NCBI GenBank assembly: GCA_964016985.1
Contig: OZ024823.1
Coordinates: 113,607,459-113,671,458 of the forward strand
Source of the DNA: Anodontia alba
Taxonomy: Eukaryota > Mollusca > Bivalvia > Lucinida > Lucinidae
Direction of reading: 5' to 3'
Length of the DNA: 64,000 nt
The translations under genes and the position numbers were made by a program. Under the pieces are notes generated by a model. It was not told the DNA's origin and ran no database searches. It saw nothing but the letters and a program-made list of their open reading frames with translations. This document shows positions 45,840-57,289 of the stretch, piece after piece (position 1 is the first letter of the stretch; every line of letters starts with the position of its first letter).

Positions 45840-46365
45840 GACTAAATGACAGCCCCATCAGCCAATGTGTTTGTGTTCAGGCTTCAGATCGCCTTATGCC
45901 CTTTGCTTTGTTTCATCTTATTGTTCGTAATCATGTGTGTTTCACTGTGACGTTTCATTGATGAGGTACAGAACCCCTATCCGGAACAAACATATGCAAG
46001 TATTTTGGAGTTGCATCAGAACTAAGTGCGTAAAATTGGTTTTAGTCCCTCAGTAGTTTTCCACAGACTATTCAAGGCGGTTCCTCCCCAGCAAACACAC
46101 ATCGTCTTAATAACGTCATTTCGACGTCTCTGCGACGTCATTACGTCGCAGCGACGTCGTAACGACGTTATTACGACGTTGTGTGTTTACTGGGTCTGTT
46201 GCAGTTTGTGTGCGTCGGTGGTTCAATTTTTTTGACGTTTATTCATACGAGTCGTTTATTTTATTATAGTCTGTTCCTTATCTCATCTTCTTTCTGTGCC
46301 TCGGAAAGGTTGTGCCTCGTGACTGTGGCAATCCCTTGGTATCTCCACTTATATTTTTCTTTGCA
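45840..46365 (-). repeat. Dispersed repeat, inverted copy with nested ACGTTG element
   Basis: Reads in reverse the order seen at 20015-20410 (GTGTTCAGGCTTCAGATCGC ... CAAGGCGGTTCCTC ... GTGCCTCGGAAAGG). The palindrome at 46087-46194 is nested within it. Confidence 0.7.
46087..46194. mobile_element. ACGTTG palindrome element 7 with TC target duplication
   Basis: CCCAGCAAACACACATCGTC to CGTTGTGTGTTTACTGGG, inserted in a dispersed repeat. Empty copies elsewhere read GGTTCCTCTGTTGCAG; here TC is present on both sides (46085-46086, 46195-46196). Confidence 0.85.
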
Positions 46366-46467
46366 AATAGTGGCAAAGCTTTTTAGGTGTATCCATTTAC
46401 CTTTAGGAAGTGGTGTGTGAAAAAATTATGAAACTACCAGGAAAGACCACAATCACGGAGCACAGCC

Positions 46468-46749
46468 CATTACGAAAACACACCTATTCAAATACACTGA
46501 AAATTTCACCTAAAAAATCTGAAAATTTTCAGATAAAAAAAAAATCTGATATTTTTTCATATATCTGCTCAAAACATAGATTGTGGTTACTCGTTAGAAC
46601 CGCCTCGGCGAGGTTGTTCTAACGTGTACCCACAATCTATGTTTTTGAGCAGAAATAAGAAAAATTATGTATACCCCCGTAGCCCCCAGTTTTACTATAT
46701 AAAAGTGGGGTTTAAGGGGTCAAAATTATGCAGGCGTGTTTTCGTGATG
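46468..46749 (-). mobile_element. MITE-1 copy 15, inverted
   Basis: Complete; inserted in the dispersed repeat motif CACGGAGCACAGCC that continues after the element. Confidence 0.88.
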
Positions 46750-46926
46750 CTTACCAAGGCTTCGAAAGAAGAATACGTACGAAGAACATGCAATGTCAAA
46801 ACAAAACATGGCATGGCACTAACCGACATATGAACAGAGACGACATCTAACAGAGAAATCGTCTTGAATGGTCAGTATACAAACTTCAACGGGCGGGGAG
46901 GAGGGATTAAAACTTATTTTACTCTT

Positions 46927-47100
46927 GCGAAACCTCACCCTTAATTCTGACGAATTTCCAAATAACAAAACAAATTTGAATGGGGAATGTGCGAAAATGT
47001 ATAAATCAGACTGCGAAACCTCACTCTTAATTCTGATGAATTTCCAAATAACAAAAATGAAATGTGAAGAGGGAATGTGTGAAAATGTATAAATCAGACT
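46927..47100 (+). repeat. 86-bp direct tandem duplication
   Basis: Two units beginning GCGAAACCTCACYCTTAATT at 46927 and 47013, both ending AAAATGTATAAATCAGACT. Confidence 0.88.
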
Positions 47101-47216
47101 GTATTATCTCTTATCACATACATCTCTTATCACATGAGAATGGTTAGAAATAAATCAGTTGTACGCACATCTACTTCATAATAGCAGGGCTCGTAGACTT
47201 AACGATAAAAACATAC

Positions 47217-47462
47217 CTTTGTATTCCAGCCTGCCATCTTTATTGATATCATATTCGTCCATCAGTTTATCTATTTCTTCCACTGATTCTCCTCCATATT
47301 GCATTATCTTCCTAAACTCCTCGCGATCTATGAATCCGTCACCATTCGCATCAAATTTGTTAAATGCTTCAACAAGTTCTTTTTCTCTCTCTTTTGAACC
47401 ACGTGGTAAATTAGAAGTGCTGATCAAGTCCAGAAACTCGTCAAAGTCTATTGATCTGTTTT
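47217..47462 (-). CDS. EF-hand gene exon 3 (EF2 end, EF3, most of EF4)
   Basis: Acceptor ACTTCTTTCAG; reads NRSIDFDEFLDLISTSN to KDGRLEYK plus one base; donor GTATGT. 246 nt. Joining to exon 2 completes a 12-residue EF2 loop, which supports the splice. Confidence 0.9.
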
Positions 47463-50400
47463 CTGAAAGAAGTGAATGACAAGTCTATATAATTATACTA
47501 TCTACAATGTCGTCAGTATTATCATAATATATGTGGAGGCCACTTTCACGTCGTTGTGGCCTTTCCTGGGTGCCCCCATATTGGTTTTTGTATGCGATAT
47601 AAACTCTTGCTGTCTGCCGTTAGCTAAGTTAGTCCTGCTATCGTTGAGGTTAAAATGCTGGATGGAACAAGCCATAAACTTAGCAAACAAATATTTCAAC
47701 AATCAACCCTTTGAGCGCGACAGACCTAAACCAATACCTGCACAAACAGTGTAGATCCAGATGAGAAGGCTCGTAACGACCCATCTGATCAGGATCAACA
47801 CTATTTGTCATTTTGCTTTTGAGTTTAGAAACCCTTCTTTGCATCAGTGGACGAGTCCAAATTTAAGAACGAGAGACTCTACTTAACATCACGAAAACAT
47901 ACTTAATAATATTGACCCCCTTAAACCCCACTTTTATATAATAAAACTGGGGTTTACAGGGGTACACATTAGTTTTCTTATTTCTGCTCAAAAAAGATTG
48001 TGGTACTCGTGGCAGTTTTAACGAGTACCCACAATCTATGTTTTGAGCAGAAATATGAAAAATATCAGAATTTTTATCTGCAAAGTTTCCTTTTTTCAGT
48101 CGTAAGAATTTTAATATATTTGAATAGGCGTGTTTTCGTATTGAGAAAGGGTTGAAAAGGTAAATGCGGGATGAAACATGTTATAAATGTAGCAAGCAAG
48201 TACTTTAGCAATTAATAGATATTCCGATGGATACAGATTGATTGTCGGCTGTCGGCCTGTCGGCTGTTCTAAAGTCACCCGGCGAGTGTAAATTCATGTA
48301 AGGACATAATCGCGTTCTAAAAGAAACTCGTGCTTATGACCAGTTCACCGAAAGATGTTTGAAACAATATCCTTCAGACATTTAATGGTTTTATACTGTC
48401 AAAGAAGTTTATAATAGAAACATGTTTACATCCGCCGCGAGCTCACTAATTTTCGTACAGTTTACTTACATACGAGACCTCAAGAGAAGAGTAGCATCTT
48501 TATCAAAAGAAACAGCTGGTTGAGAACTATGGACTGAACTATTACTGAACCGAGGACTGTATTCTGGACTACACACGAATTTCAGTTTATGGATGATCTT
48601 CGAGGCCATTTCATGAATTGTAGACAGTCTTAGCTTTTCAAAGCGTTAAGTTGGGTTAATTGATGATGATAGTAAAGGTGAAAATGTGTGGAACATCGTT
48701 TCAAAAATACACGAAGTATGATGTGTCTTTCTACATGGTCACAGGTATAATTTTGTTTACATCATATTCTATATCTTTATGTGAATAATTATACTTAATT
48801 ATACCTACATTGGATTCTGTAGGGTTATATATTTAAAACAAAACAAAACAACAAAAAAAAAAAAAAAAAAAAAAAAAAAACATATCTGTTTTAACCTCGG
48901 ATTTTCAGAACCCGTATGCCTGTACCTCAGATTCATAGGACCTTCCAAGATGGATCTTGATTTCGCCATTTACTTCTGAATTTCTATGATTAGATTTCAA
49001 TTTTCGCCTTTGGATTTACACACATCGGTTTTGTCAACACGAATGTTAGACAAATCTTAAAAGCAGATAGGCAAATAGTATAGATCCTGATGACATGGCT
49101 TGGTCCTATATACTCTTTGCCTTTAGTTTACAGGGCGGAAATGGTTAATGGCAGCTACAGTAGTCGAACAACCTACCTATCTAGCTTTGTAAACAAGCCT
49201 CCATTGTTTTTTTTTTTAATTTTATTACCATCTCTTCTATCAGCCAGGGCACATTTCCTACAAGATTGCATGTGCGCCCAGCGAAGACTCAGATCAGCCT
49301 GCGTATCCACACAGGTTGATCAGTGTTCGCTGCCCGCTTGAAGACGCTTCAGATCCTAGGCGACCAACAGTGTGCCCTGCGAAGACTGGTCAGACTGTGC
49401 GGATGCACAGGCTGATCTGTCTTCGCTGGGCGCACATGCAATTTAGTAGAAAATGATGAGACCCTGCTCATTTATTGTTGTTAAAGCATTTTAAATGCTA
49501 TACGATTACCATCTTTATCTCCCGTTTTCATTATTTCGTCTAACTCTTTCTTTGTCGGATTTTGTCCAGCAGCTTGAAACATCTTTTCAATTTCAGCGCC
49601 TGATAACTGGCCATCGCCATTGGAATCGAACAGTAGAAATGATTCCTTGTAGTCTGCAATGAAATTAAAACAACTATGGCTTGTGTAATTGTTACCATTA
49701 TGAAGACCGACAAATAAAGCCGTTTGATACACACTATAATAAATTTTGAGGACTTTAGCCGGCATTCTACAGTAATATAGCACAACAAATAAATCTGGGG
49801 GTTTTAAAGTTTATTTTGCACTTCGATAGGTTCAATTTCCTATGCTTGATATAGGTTTATAAACAATGTCACCTGCAAATAAAAGAATAGGTAGACAACC
49901 TGGAATATTCATTTCCACCGCTTAAGTGAAACAGAAACAGCAACAAAAAGAACGTTTTTAACATAAACATGTATTGCAACTACCGACGAAAATTTGAATA
50001 CGTGCACAATGTTTTCAGTCGCTTGACCCATGTCCGCACCCCATATGCCCGATTGAAAGTTTTGAATTTTAACAAAACTGCTACTTGTATTGAACAAAAG
50101 CAATATCCTTCCCTACAGTAATTGTATGCTGTTTTGGAATTCTTACGCAAAAACTGCTATATGCACAGAGGTGGTCGGGTGGTGCGAAGGTGCTGTGTAT
50201 CTTACATCACCGGGGCGTCCAACTGATATTGGCTTACAGCTGGGCAAGGCCTGCTATCCTTGTAGTGGGTAAGGGTAGAGGGGGAATGTTTTTATTTCTT
50301 CTGTTTCTTCACTTTCATTCCTGTTCTTCTTTCCTCCCTGTCCCTCTCTTTCATCTCCTCTACTCTCTCTTCTGTCTCTTTTCTCCCTTTCTCTGGGAGA

Positions 50401-50606
50401 CGACACAAAATGACCCTCAAGGGTTGACGTGTCGTTAAACCCCAACACAATCAATCAAAAAAAGCTATATGCACACTGCTACAAGTATAAAAAAAAAAGT
50501 ACGAGACGATACAGAACACGAAAATAAAATAGATACACATGTAAAGTCTGGCAAAACAATTACCTTTTAATTCTGCATCAGTAAACCTTGTTTTAACGTC
50601 TGCCAT
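47217..50606 (-). CDS. Calmodulin/troponin-C-like four-EF-hand protein (partial, 3 exons found)
   Basis: Calcium-sensor protein on the minus strand. Exons in order of translation: 50606-50564, 49653-49510, 47462-47217, joined in phase 1 at each junction. The joined product starts MADVKTRFTDAELKDYKESF and reaches residue 144, with the codon for residue 145 split. EF-hand loops: EF1 24-35 (DSNGDGQLSGAE), EF2 60-71 (DKDENRSIDFDE), EF3 100-111 (DANGDGFIDREE), EF4 134-145 (DINKDGRLEYK plus a predicted E). EF2 has Arg in place of the usual Gly at loop position 6 and Asn at position 5; EF1, EF3 and EF4 look able to bind calcium. Calmodulin and troponin C are about 150-160 aa, so only a short last exon, probably starting E-F, is missing; I did not find it below 47217. 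The ATG follows TTTCCTTCAG directly, suggesting a 5'UTR intron. Intron 1 carries a full SINE with target duplications. Confidence 0.87.
47887..48143 (+). mobile_element. MITE-1 copy 16, shortened apex
   Basis: Both ends present (right end GTTTTCGTATTG); the apex is reduced to ACTCGTGGCAGTTTTAACGAG. It lies upstream of exon 3 of the EF-hand gene, in its intron 2. Confidence 0.87.
48169..48534 (+). repeat. 360-bp dispersed sequence, copy 1
   Basis: Same sequence as 61240-61598 but without the satellite arms; it follows a MITE-1 copy. Confidence 0.85.
49510..49653 (-). CDS. EF-hand gene exon 2 (EF1 and start of EF2)
   Basis: Acceptor TTTCATTGCAG; reads DYKESFLLFDSNGDGQLSG to KTGDKD plus one base; donor GTAATC. 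144 nt. The exon ends inside the EF2 loop. Confidence 0.88.
50168..50463 (+). mobile_element. SINE-like insertion with 12-bp target duplication
   Basis: GCTATATGCACA is present on both sides (50156-50167 and 50464-50475). The insert ends TCGTTAAACCCCAACACAAT then CAATCAAAAAAA, a LINE-type 3' tail similar to the SINE-2 tail; its start GAGGTGGTCGGGTGGTGCG is the head. CT-rich middle. It lies in intron 1 of the EF-hand gene. Confidence 0.88.
50564..50606 (-). CDS. EF-hand gene exon 1 (start)
   Basis: MADVKTRFTDAELK plus one base; donor GTAATT. 43 nt. The ATG is immediately preceded by a splice-acceptor-like TTTCCTTCAG. Confidence 0.82.
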
Positions 50607-50952
50607 CTGAAGGAAATAAGCATTGAAATAAACATTGTCTTAACATATTTCAAGCAAAAAGCTATTGTTCAACTACATGTTTTCAAAATTAGAAAACAAC
50701 GTCAAATAACCACCCCACCCTAATTTTATCAGTGGCGTAGCCAGAACGGAATTATTTTCAGGCACACTCAGGAAACAAATTTTGAATAGAATCCATTCCA
50801 TAGAATTTCCTTTAAGAGCAGCCCCTATGGTCAAGAAGCAAAACATGTTATGTTAATGCCATTTTATAACATTTTATTTTTCTTACGCATGTTATGCACA
50901 TTACGTGATGAGCTCTACGCCTTTATTTATCGTTTGCTTACATAAACGAATA

Positions 50953-51317
50953 TACAGTATAACCTCAATGGCTCGAACCCGGATGGCTCGTTTACCGTGG
51001 ATGATTCGAACTCGTTTTTCAGTCCCTACAAAATCCTTCCAATAGCTCAAGAAAACAAATATTTAGAGACTTTTTTCCTTATCTGATCATGGAATTGTAT
51101 GTTGTGTGTACTCATTAGAATCGCCTCATCGAGGCGATTCTAATGAGTACACACAACATACAATAAATTGTAGAAAATCGAGAAAAAAAATCCCTAAATT
51201 ATAGCTGTTTGCTTCCTGACCTGGCACCATGATTAACCCTCAGTGGCTCGAACTACCCATGTCTCGAACATTTTTTTATGGTCCTAAAGATGTTCGAGCC
51301 ATTGAAGTTCGACTGTA
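50953..51317. mobile_element. MITE-2 copy D
   Basis: TACAGTATAACCTCAATGG to GAAGTTCGACTGTA; near-perfect central hairpin. Upstream of the EF-hand gene start. Confidence 0.87.
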
Positions 51318-51848
51318 TTAGGTGAACTGTTACATTTTCGAGGGAAACAAAACTGTCAAAATGGTATACCGCATTTCCTTGAGTATTGAGACACCTTACC
51401 TACTTACCATAGTTGTCCTAGAGCGTCTAGAGTATTGCCTGATTTATGGCGAACAGTGTAGACCCTGATCAGACGTCGCGTTCTGCGACGTCTAATCTGG
51501 GGGTACACTATTTGCAAAAGCCCATCTGCCTAAATACTTAGGGTAATTACTGTAGCTCCTTTCTGAAAAGGAATCTACTCTAAAAGAAAAGAAATACACC
51601 CACCCCAGCCACCCCCTTGAGAGCCATTTCTTTTTCAGAAGGGTATTAGTGTACAAATGAACGCAAACTGTAAGTCGCAAAAGTTGTCCCCTTTGTAAAA
51701 TGTGGCGGAAAATCTACCAAGCGTGCATTTGTACTCATTCTCTTTAATGCATGAGAAATCTATCTTACAGAAATTGCAAAATGAAAAATTGTATGTCTCG
51801 ACAAGAAAGAATATTTCTGTTTGCCTAGTTACCTAGTTACCTAGCTAT

Positions 51849-51853
<5 letters not shown>

Positions 51854-51940
<87 letters not shown>

Positions 51941-51985
51941 AGGGGAGAGAGAGGGTAAAGAGGTAAAGAGAGATAGAGAGAGAGT
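51854..51985 (+). repeat. (GA)n microsatellite
   Basis: About 33 GA units, then interrupted GAGAGA/AAGAGA up to 51985. Confidence 0.95.
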
Positions 51986-52300
51986 ATACCGTTGTACACA
52001 GCGTTAAACATTAAATTTTAGTCCTGTTCCCAAAGATAAGAGGACTGTACATGACATTTAAAAACAATAAAGGGAACAGTAATGCAATGTATAAAAAGGG
52101 CCCTTATTTCATATTCAGACAGTGGTGTATTCCCACAGTCTGATCAGGGTCTTACAGAAGAATCATTGGGCAATGTAGAATATAAGACAAATAGAAAATG
52201 TCCTGATGAGATTGCCCGGATATGGAGATTGATTAAGCCGAATTGATACAAATTGATTCAAGGGAGGCAACTGTCAAATCTGTCAAACTCATTTATGCTT

Positions 52301-52392
52301 CCTTCTGAAAAGTAGTCTACTCCAAACGGAAAGAATTTGCTCCCCGTGGGAGCAAATTCTTTCTTTTTGGGGTAGCCCCTTTACAGACGGGA
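52301..52392. repeat. Hairpin family CTCTAAAAGGAAAGAATTTG, copy upstream of the EF-hand gene
   Basis: AAAGAATTTGCTCC-CCGTGGGAGCAAATTCTTT; one of the least decayed stems. Confidence 0.75.
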
Positions 52393-53002
52393 AATGGTGT
52401 ACAGGAAGATAAACAGGAAGTCACAAAAGTTATCCCCCTTGTCAAAAATGGCAAATAAAATTACCAAGTATTTACATTAAGGCTTTTGTAGGTAGGGTCC
52501 ATTTTCTATCGTTGCAGATCAAAAGAATACTTACTTTTTCACTGGAACACCAGATCTATTCAACCAATACATGTACTAATTTAAAACAAAACAATATGGG
52601 TACATCAAGCGAAAAAGTACCTTTGAGTATATGCGAAATGCGGACATTCAGATCATCCTGCGCATGCGCACAGTTTCATCAGGTTATTTATTGTCGAATG
52701 AGTGTGCAAGCGGACAGCAAATACCATGATCAGACTGCGCAAATGCTCAACAGTGCAGGTTGAATTGAGCTTTCGCTATCCGCATTTGTCTCAGAGACTC
52801 TTTTTCGCTTGACACGGTCCATTTATTATAGTCCTTTATGTAGAAAATGAATAAAAAAGGATCTTATGAACATAATTTTTATTTTACGTTATTTAAACCA
52901 TTCTAGTCTCTTTACAACAATTTGTAACTTAGCCATGTTAAGACGACTGTTAGCTTTAATCGTAAAAATCTAAGTAATCAGTATAGACGAGGTATCATTG
53001 TC

Positions 53003-53110
53003 CCAGCGGACATATGACGTTTAAACAAAGTCACATGAACGTCGATGCAACGTCATATATGACGTTGCATCGACGTTAATGCGACGTTGTATAAATATCA
53101 TGTGCCTGCT
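53003..53110. mobile_element. ACGTTG palindrome element 8
   Basis: CCCAGCGGACATATGACGTT to ATCATGTGCCTGCTGCG, with a central CAACGTCATATATGACGTTG perfect palindrome. Confidence 0.82.
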
Positions 53111-53402
53111 GCGCAGTCATTTTCGGCTAAACATAATCAAAACGTGGTCAGCCAGAAAGTGGGCGGTATTCTTTCAGACGTTACTTGGTTTTTAGACGAG
53201 CAATAGTCCTGGGCAGTTTGTCGATCCACACGCAATTAAAGGTCTTACACTCAGCAAGTGATTGAGTCTAGGCAATTATTGTAACGATCCATATTCGATT
53301 GCACAACATTGCATTTGATGTTTGCACTGTATATATCGATTGATCGGATGACTGTTTGAGTTTTACGGAATCGTCAGTTGATGAGATAGATGACTCAGTT
53401 AT

Positions 53403-53681
53403 CATCACGAAAACATACCTTTAATATTTTGACCTCCTTAAACCCCACTTTTATATAGTAAAACTGGGGTTTACAGGGGTAAACATTATTTTTCTTATTT
53501 CTGCAAAAAAACATAGATTGGGGGTACTCGTTAGAACCGCCTCGGCGAGGCGGTTCTAACGAGTACCCACAATCTATGTTTTGAGCAGAAATATGAAAAG
53601 TATCAGACTTTTTTATCTGAAAATTTTCAGTTTTTGGAGGTGAAATTTTCTATATATTTGAATAGGCGTGTTTTCGTAATG
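53403..53681 (+). mobile_element. MITE-1 copy 17
   Basis: Complete, with a perfect apex (CCGCCTCGGCGAGGCGG). One of the best-preserved copies. Confidence 0.9.
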
Positions 53682-53892
53682 TTGAATTATGGACAGGAAA
53701 ACTGCTGACGAGACTCGAACTCGCAAAGTAAAATTCTGAGGCCAGAGAGTTTAATCCATTATCCCGTCTAACAGAGCAACACAACGTATCGTATAGATAT
53801 GACATCAACCGTTATATTTGTGACGTTGTTCAAACTCAGAATAGCACCTGCATATAATTTGCGTTTAAAATAGTCTGTCGATTTTCTAGTAG

Positions 53893-54215
53893 AAGTATTT
53901 GTTTGTTTGGTTTTGGCTTAACGTCGCTTTCAACAATCTTTCAGTCATATCCCGATGGTGTCTGGATGTGGCAGTGCTCAATTTTAGTGTGCTGTCTCAC
54001 TGAACTATCACGCCCTAGACACTTTGATATGATATTCCACCCAGTCAATTTTTACTGACACTGAGCTGACCAGTTCTAGCTCTACTGTCTTAATGCTGAA
54101 CGCCAAGCGAAAGAGCAGCTAGTACCATTTTTAAAGTCTTTGGTATGACCCGGCCGGGGATCGAACCCGCAACCTCCCGATCACAAAGCGGACTGCCACT
54201 GAGCCACTGTGACGG
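53893..54215 (-). mobile_element. tRNA-derived SINE-2, with target duplication
   Basis: Minus-strand tRNA-like head (GTGGCTCAGTGGCAG, box B GGGTTCGATCC) and tail GACGTTAAGCCAAAACC. Flanked by TTTCTAGTAG at 53883-53892 and 54216-54225. A different body from SINE-1. Confidence 0.88.
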
Positions 54216-54593
54216 TTTCTAGTAGTAGTAGTAAGGAATATGTGAGGGAAAGAGCTGCAAGGTGTTTGTTCATGTTTTCTGTTGTATATGAACATGGACT
54301 GACATATATGCTCAATCAAAGAATGACTTTGACAAGCGTTTCTTTATTTTCTTCGACAGGAACTATTTCAGTAACACACGTACGCTCGCACGCAAATGTA
54401 TAGAGAGAAAGAGACAGACAGACGCACAAGCACAGGTATTTCACGCAATGATATCATAAAATAAAACCCTAGTGCACTGTGTAAACAGGGCAGCACCAGA
54501 TCAGATCAGTGTTTTCTGTTTTGCATGTGTACGTATGTCTAACGAACGCTCTGTGACTCGAAAAGGGTCTTAGCGTATATACGAATAGCCAAT

Positions 54594-54696
54594 TAAGCAT
54601 TCTAAATAAATCTATAGCGGGCCGTTTTCGGCCCATCAGGGTAGCTGACGGGCCGATAACGTCCCGCTATAGATTTATAAAGAATGCTAATTGGGA
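54594..54696. repeat. Long near-perfect palindrome, copy 2
   Basis: Same sequence as 35508-35602 with a few changes (CGGCCCATCA, GATAACGTCCCG) and the same AAGCATTCTAAATAAATC end. Confidence 0.84.
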
Positions 54697-55112
54697 GGAC
54701 AGGCTCAGATCAACATCCCACCAGGACATGATTTGTTACATGTACCTACAAGAAACCTAGATTATGTGCAATTTTCAAGCAATGAAAACATTGATCAAAG
54801 TCAAGAACTCCGCCAGCAGATTTATACCTTCGTTTATTTCTCTCATGTGCACTGGAGACTGAGCCGCAACGTCAGAAAACGTACTTTCGGACAAATGCAC
54901 CAAGCGAACATTCAGATCAGTATGCGCATTCGTATTGTCCGATCGGAATCTTCACTTTGCGATTTTTGGATAGCCAATGTTGCAAACTTTCTTCATGCGG
55001 ACAATGAAGATTCTGATCAGACTGCGCACATGTCCGAAGGTACGTTTCCTGACGTTTCGGCTCCTTTGTTTCATGATATGCCTGGACATGTTTGTATATA
55101 TTACGTGAACTG

Positions 55113-55442
55113 TACAGTCGAATCTCGATAGCTCAAACACCGATGGCTCGTTTACCATGGCTAATTTGAACTCGTTTTTGAGTCCTTGCGAAATTCTTCC
55201 GATAGCTCAAGAAAACAAATATTAAGGTTTTTTTTCTTATTTTATCATGAAATTGTATCGAGGTGATTCTAATGAGTACACACAACGTACAATTGTTGTA
55301 TAGAAGATCGAAAAAACTTCTAAATTATCGTCATTTGCATCCTGGCCTGGCACCATGACTAAACCTCAGTGGCTCGAACTACCCATGTCTCGAAAAAAAC
55401 TCCATGGTCGCAAAGATGTTCGAGCCATTGGAGTCAACTGTA
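55113..55442. mobile_element. MITE-2 copy E, hairpin half deleted
   Basis: TACAGTCGAATCTCGATAGC to GGAGTCAACTGTA; the left arm of the central hairpin is missing (TGTATCGAGGTGATTC). Confidence 0.83.
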
Positions 55443-56358
55443 CTTGTTTCACATGTGAGTAGATAAGTATGCTCACCTGCTATACAATTTTAGAATCAAT
55501 AAGTCCGTGGGCAGAACCCAATTAAGGACCACTCACCATTTCGTAACCTTTCTGTCCTACAGGCCAAAAAAGATACGTAATATTCAATTGAGGGTGCATA
55601 GATAGATACTGTAGATACCATTGAAATTAGCACAGATCCAGATGAGACGGCTCGTAGTGCAGATTATATTTCATTTCCTTTGGGATCATTGGACCCATTG
55701 TGACATCTTTGAAAATGGAGTTCTGCTCATGTATACGCTAGAGGGCGTAAGCAGTGTTGCAAACTTCATTACTGCTTATGAAGAGTCTCAATAAAACCAA
55801 GACTCCCATTTTCTAATCAGTAGTGTGTTCTTTGTTTCCAAAATCTTTTCGACGTTTATCGTAATTAGCCGTCTCGTAAAGATCTACACTGTTTGCTAAA
55901 ATTCTGCTTTTGATTTTTGACTGGCACCTCTATTTGCAACAGTAGGTATGTCCAGATACAAAGTAGGAAAAAACCATTTCAGAATGAAAGGGTGAAAGGG
56001 TTTAGACCATTGGCATTCTGAAGCACTGGAAGTGTTCGCTGTCATACACGGTGACAATGACTATGTCTGCTGTTCAGGGTCATCGCTGTTTTCATATTTT
56101 ACTTCACTTACTGTTGCGTGTAGAGAACCTAAACGGACGACGCAGATACACATATGGTAACTTCAACTAGCATATGGGTGCATCAGGCAAAAAAGTGCCT
56201 GCTAACATTCGCAAAAACGAGCAGTTTCAGATCATCCTACGCATACGCTAAGTATCATCCGGGCCTTTGCTCGCCATTTATACATGTACATTCTGTAGTA
56301 TCCAATGATTCTGTTGGCAGAGAGCGGGGACCCAGATCAGACTGTGCAGACAGCTAAC

Positions 56359-56582
56359 TACACTTCAACCTCTTTATAATACGGTTCATTATAACACGGT
56401 TTTTGATATAACACGGTTCTAAGATGGATCCCAAAAATATATAGATTATTTTGAAAAATGACCATAAATGGTCATTTTTTAATATAATCTATACATTTTT
56501 GTTTGGATATAACACGGTTGTTTAACTAACACGGTTTATGCTATGGACCCCAACAATAGTGTTAAAAAGAGGTTATGGTGTA
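56359..56582. mobile_element. TA-flanked MITE with ATAACACGG subterminal repeats
   Basis: Ends TACACTTCAACCTCTTTATA and AAAGAGGTTATGGTGTA; multiple ATAACACGGTT motifs; central hairpin AAAATGACCAT-AAATGGTCATTTT. A pogo/Tc1-type MITE distinct from MITE-2 and MITE-3. Confidence 0.78.
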
Positions 56583-56893
56583 TATTGTTTGTACGTTACT
56601 AATTAATTAACAAACTAACTAATACTAAACACTTAAATCCTCAGCACACCACTCCTTATTTTTCTGAAACTTAATTTGAGGAATTAAGTTTTACTTTATT
56701 TGCCTAAATCCAGAAATCGATGCAGACTTTTATAAAACTACTAAATCTTTTGACTCTTTATAACAAACTTTATTATGAGCAACTTGGGGAAAGCGACTTT
56801 ATGCCATATGGGAACAGCTGATGTCCAGACGATCCAGCGTGCTTGCGTAGGCGATCTTGCCATTGAAGACCCTAAACAGTATCAGTGAATACT

Positions 56894-57170
56894 CATTACG
56901 AAAACACGCCTATTCAAATTTATAGAAAATTTTACCTCAAAAAAACTAAAACATTTTAGATAAAATTCTGATATTATTCATACTTTTGCTCAAAACATAG
57001 ATTGTGGGTACTCGTTAGAACCGCCTCGACGAGGCGGTTCTAACGAACACCCACAATCTATGTTTTGAGCAGAAATATGAAAAATATTGTATACCCCTGT
57101 AAACCCCAGTTTTACTATATAAAAGTGGGGTTTAAAGGGGTCAGAATTAGATAGGCATGTTTTCGTGATG
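56894..57170 (-). mobile_element. MITE-1 copy 18, inverted
   Basis: Complete, with both ends and perfect apex; one stem base differs (GAACACCCAC). Confidence 0.9.
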
Positions 57171-57289
57171 TGTAGAAGCATCGATGAATAAAAACCGTGC
57201 CCAGGACAAAATGTGCAGACACGCAGGCTGATCTGGGCATTCGCTGTTCGCATATGGCGTATACAGCGTATTTTGAAGACGTAGTATCC

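Noticed and set aside
47159..47479. 106-codon plus-strand open frame
   Set aside because: It is antisense to the EF-hand exon at 47217-47462, which has a clear domain and splice sites.
54691..55131. 146-codon plus-strand open frame
   Set aside because: It spans the AGCGAAGACTCAGATCAG-type palindromes; no domain recognised.
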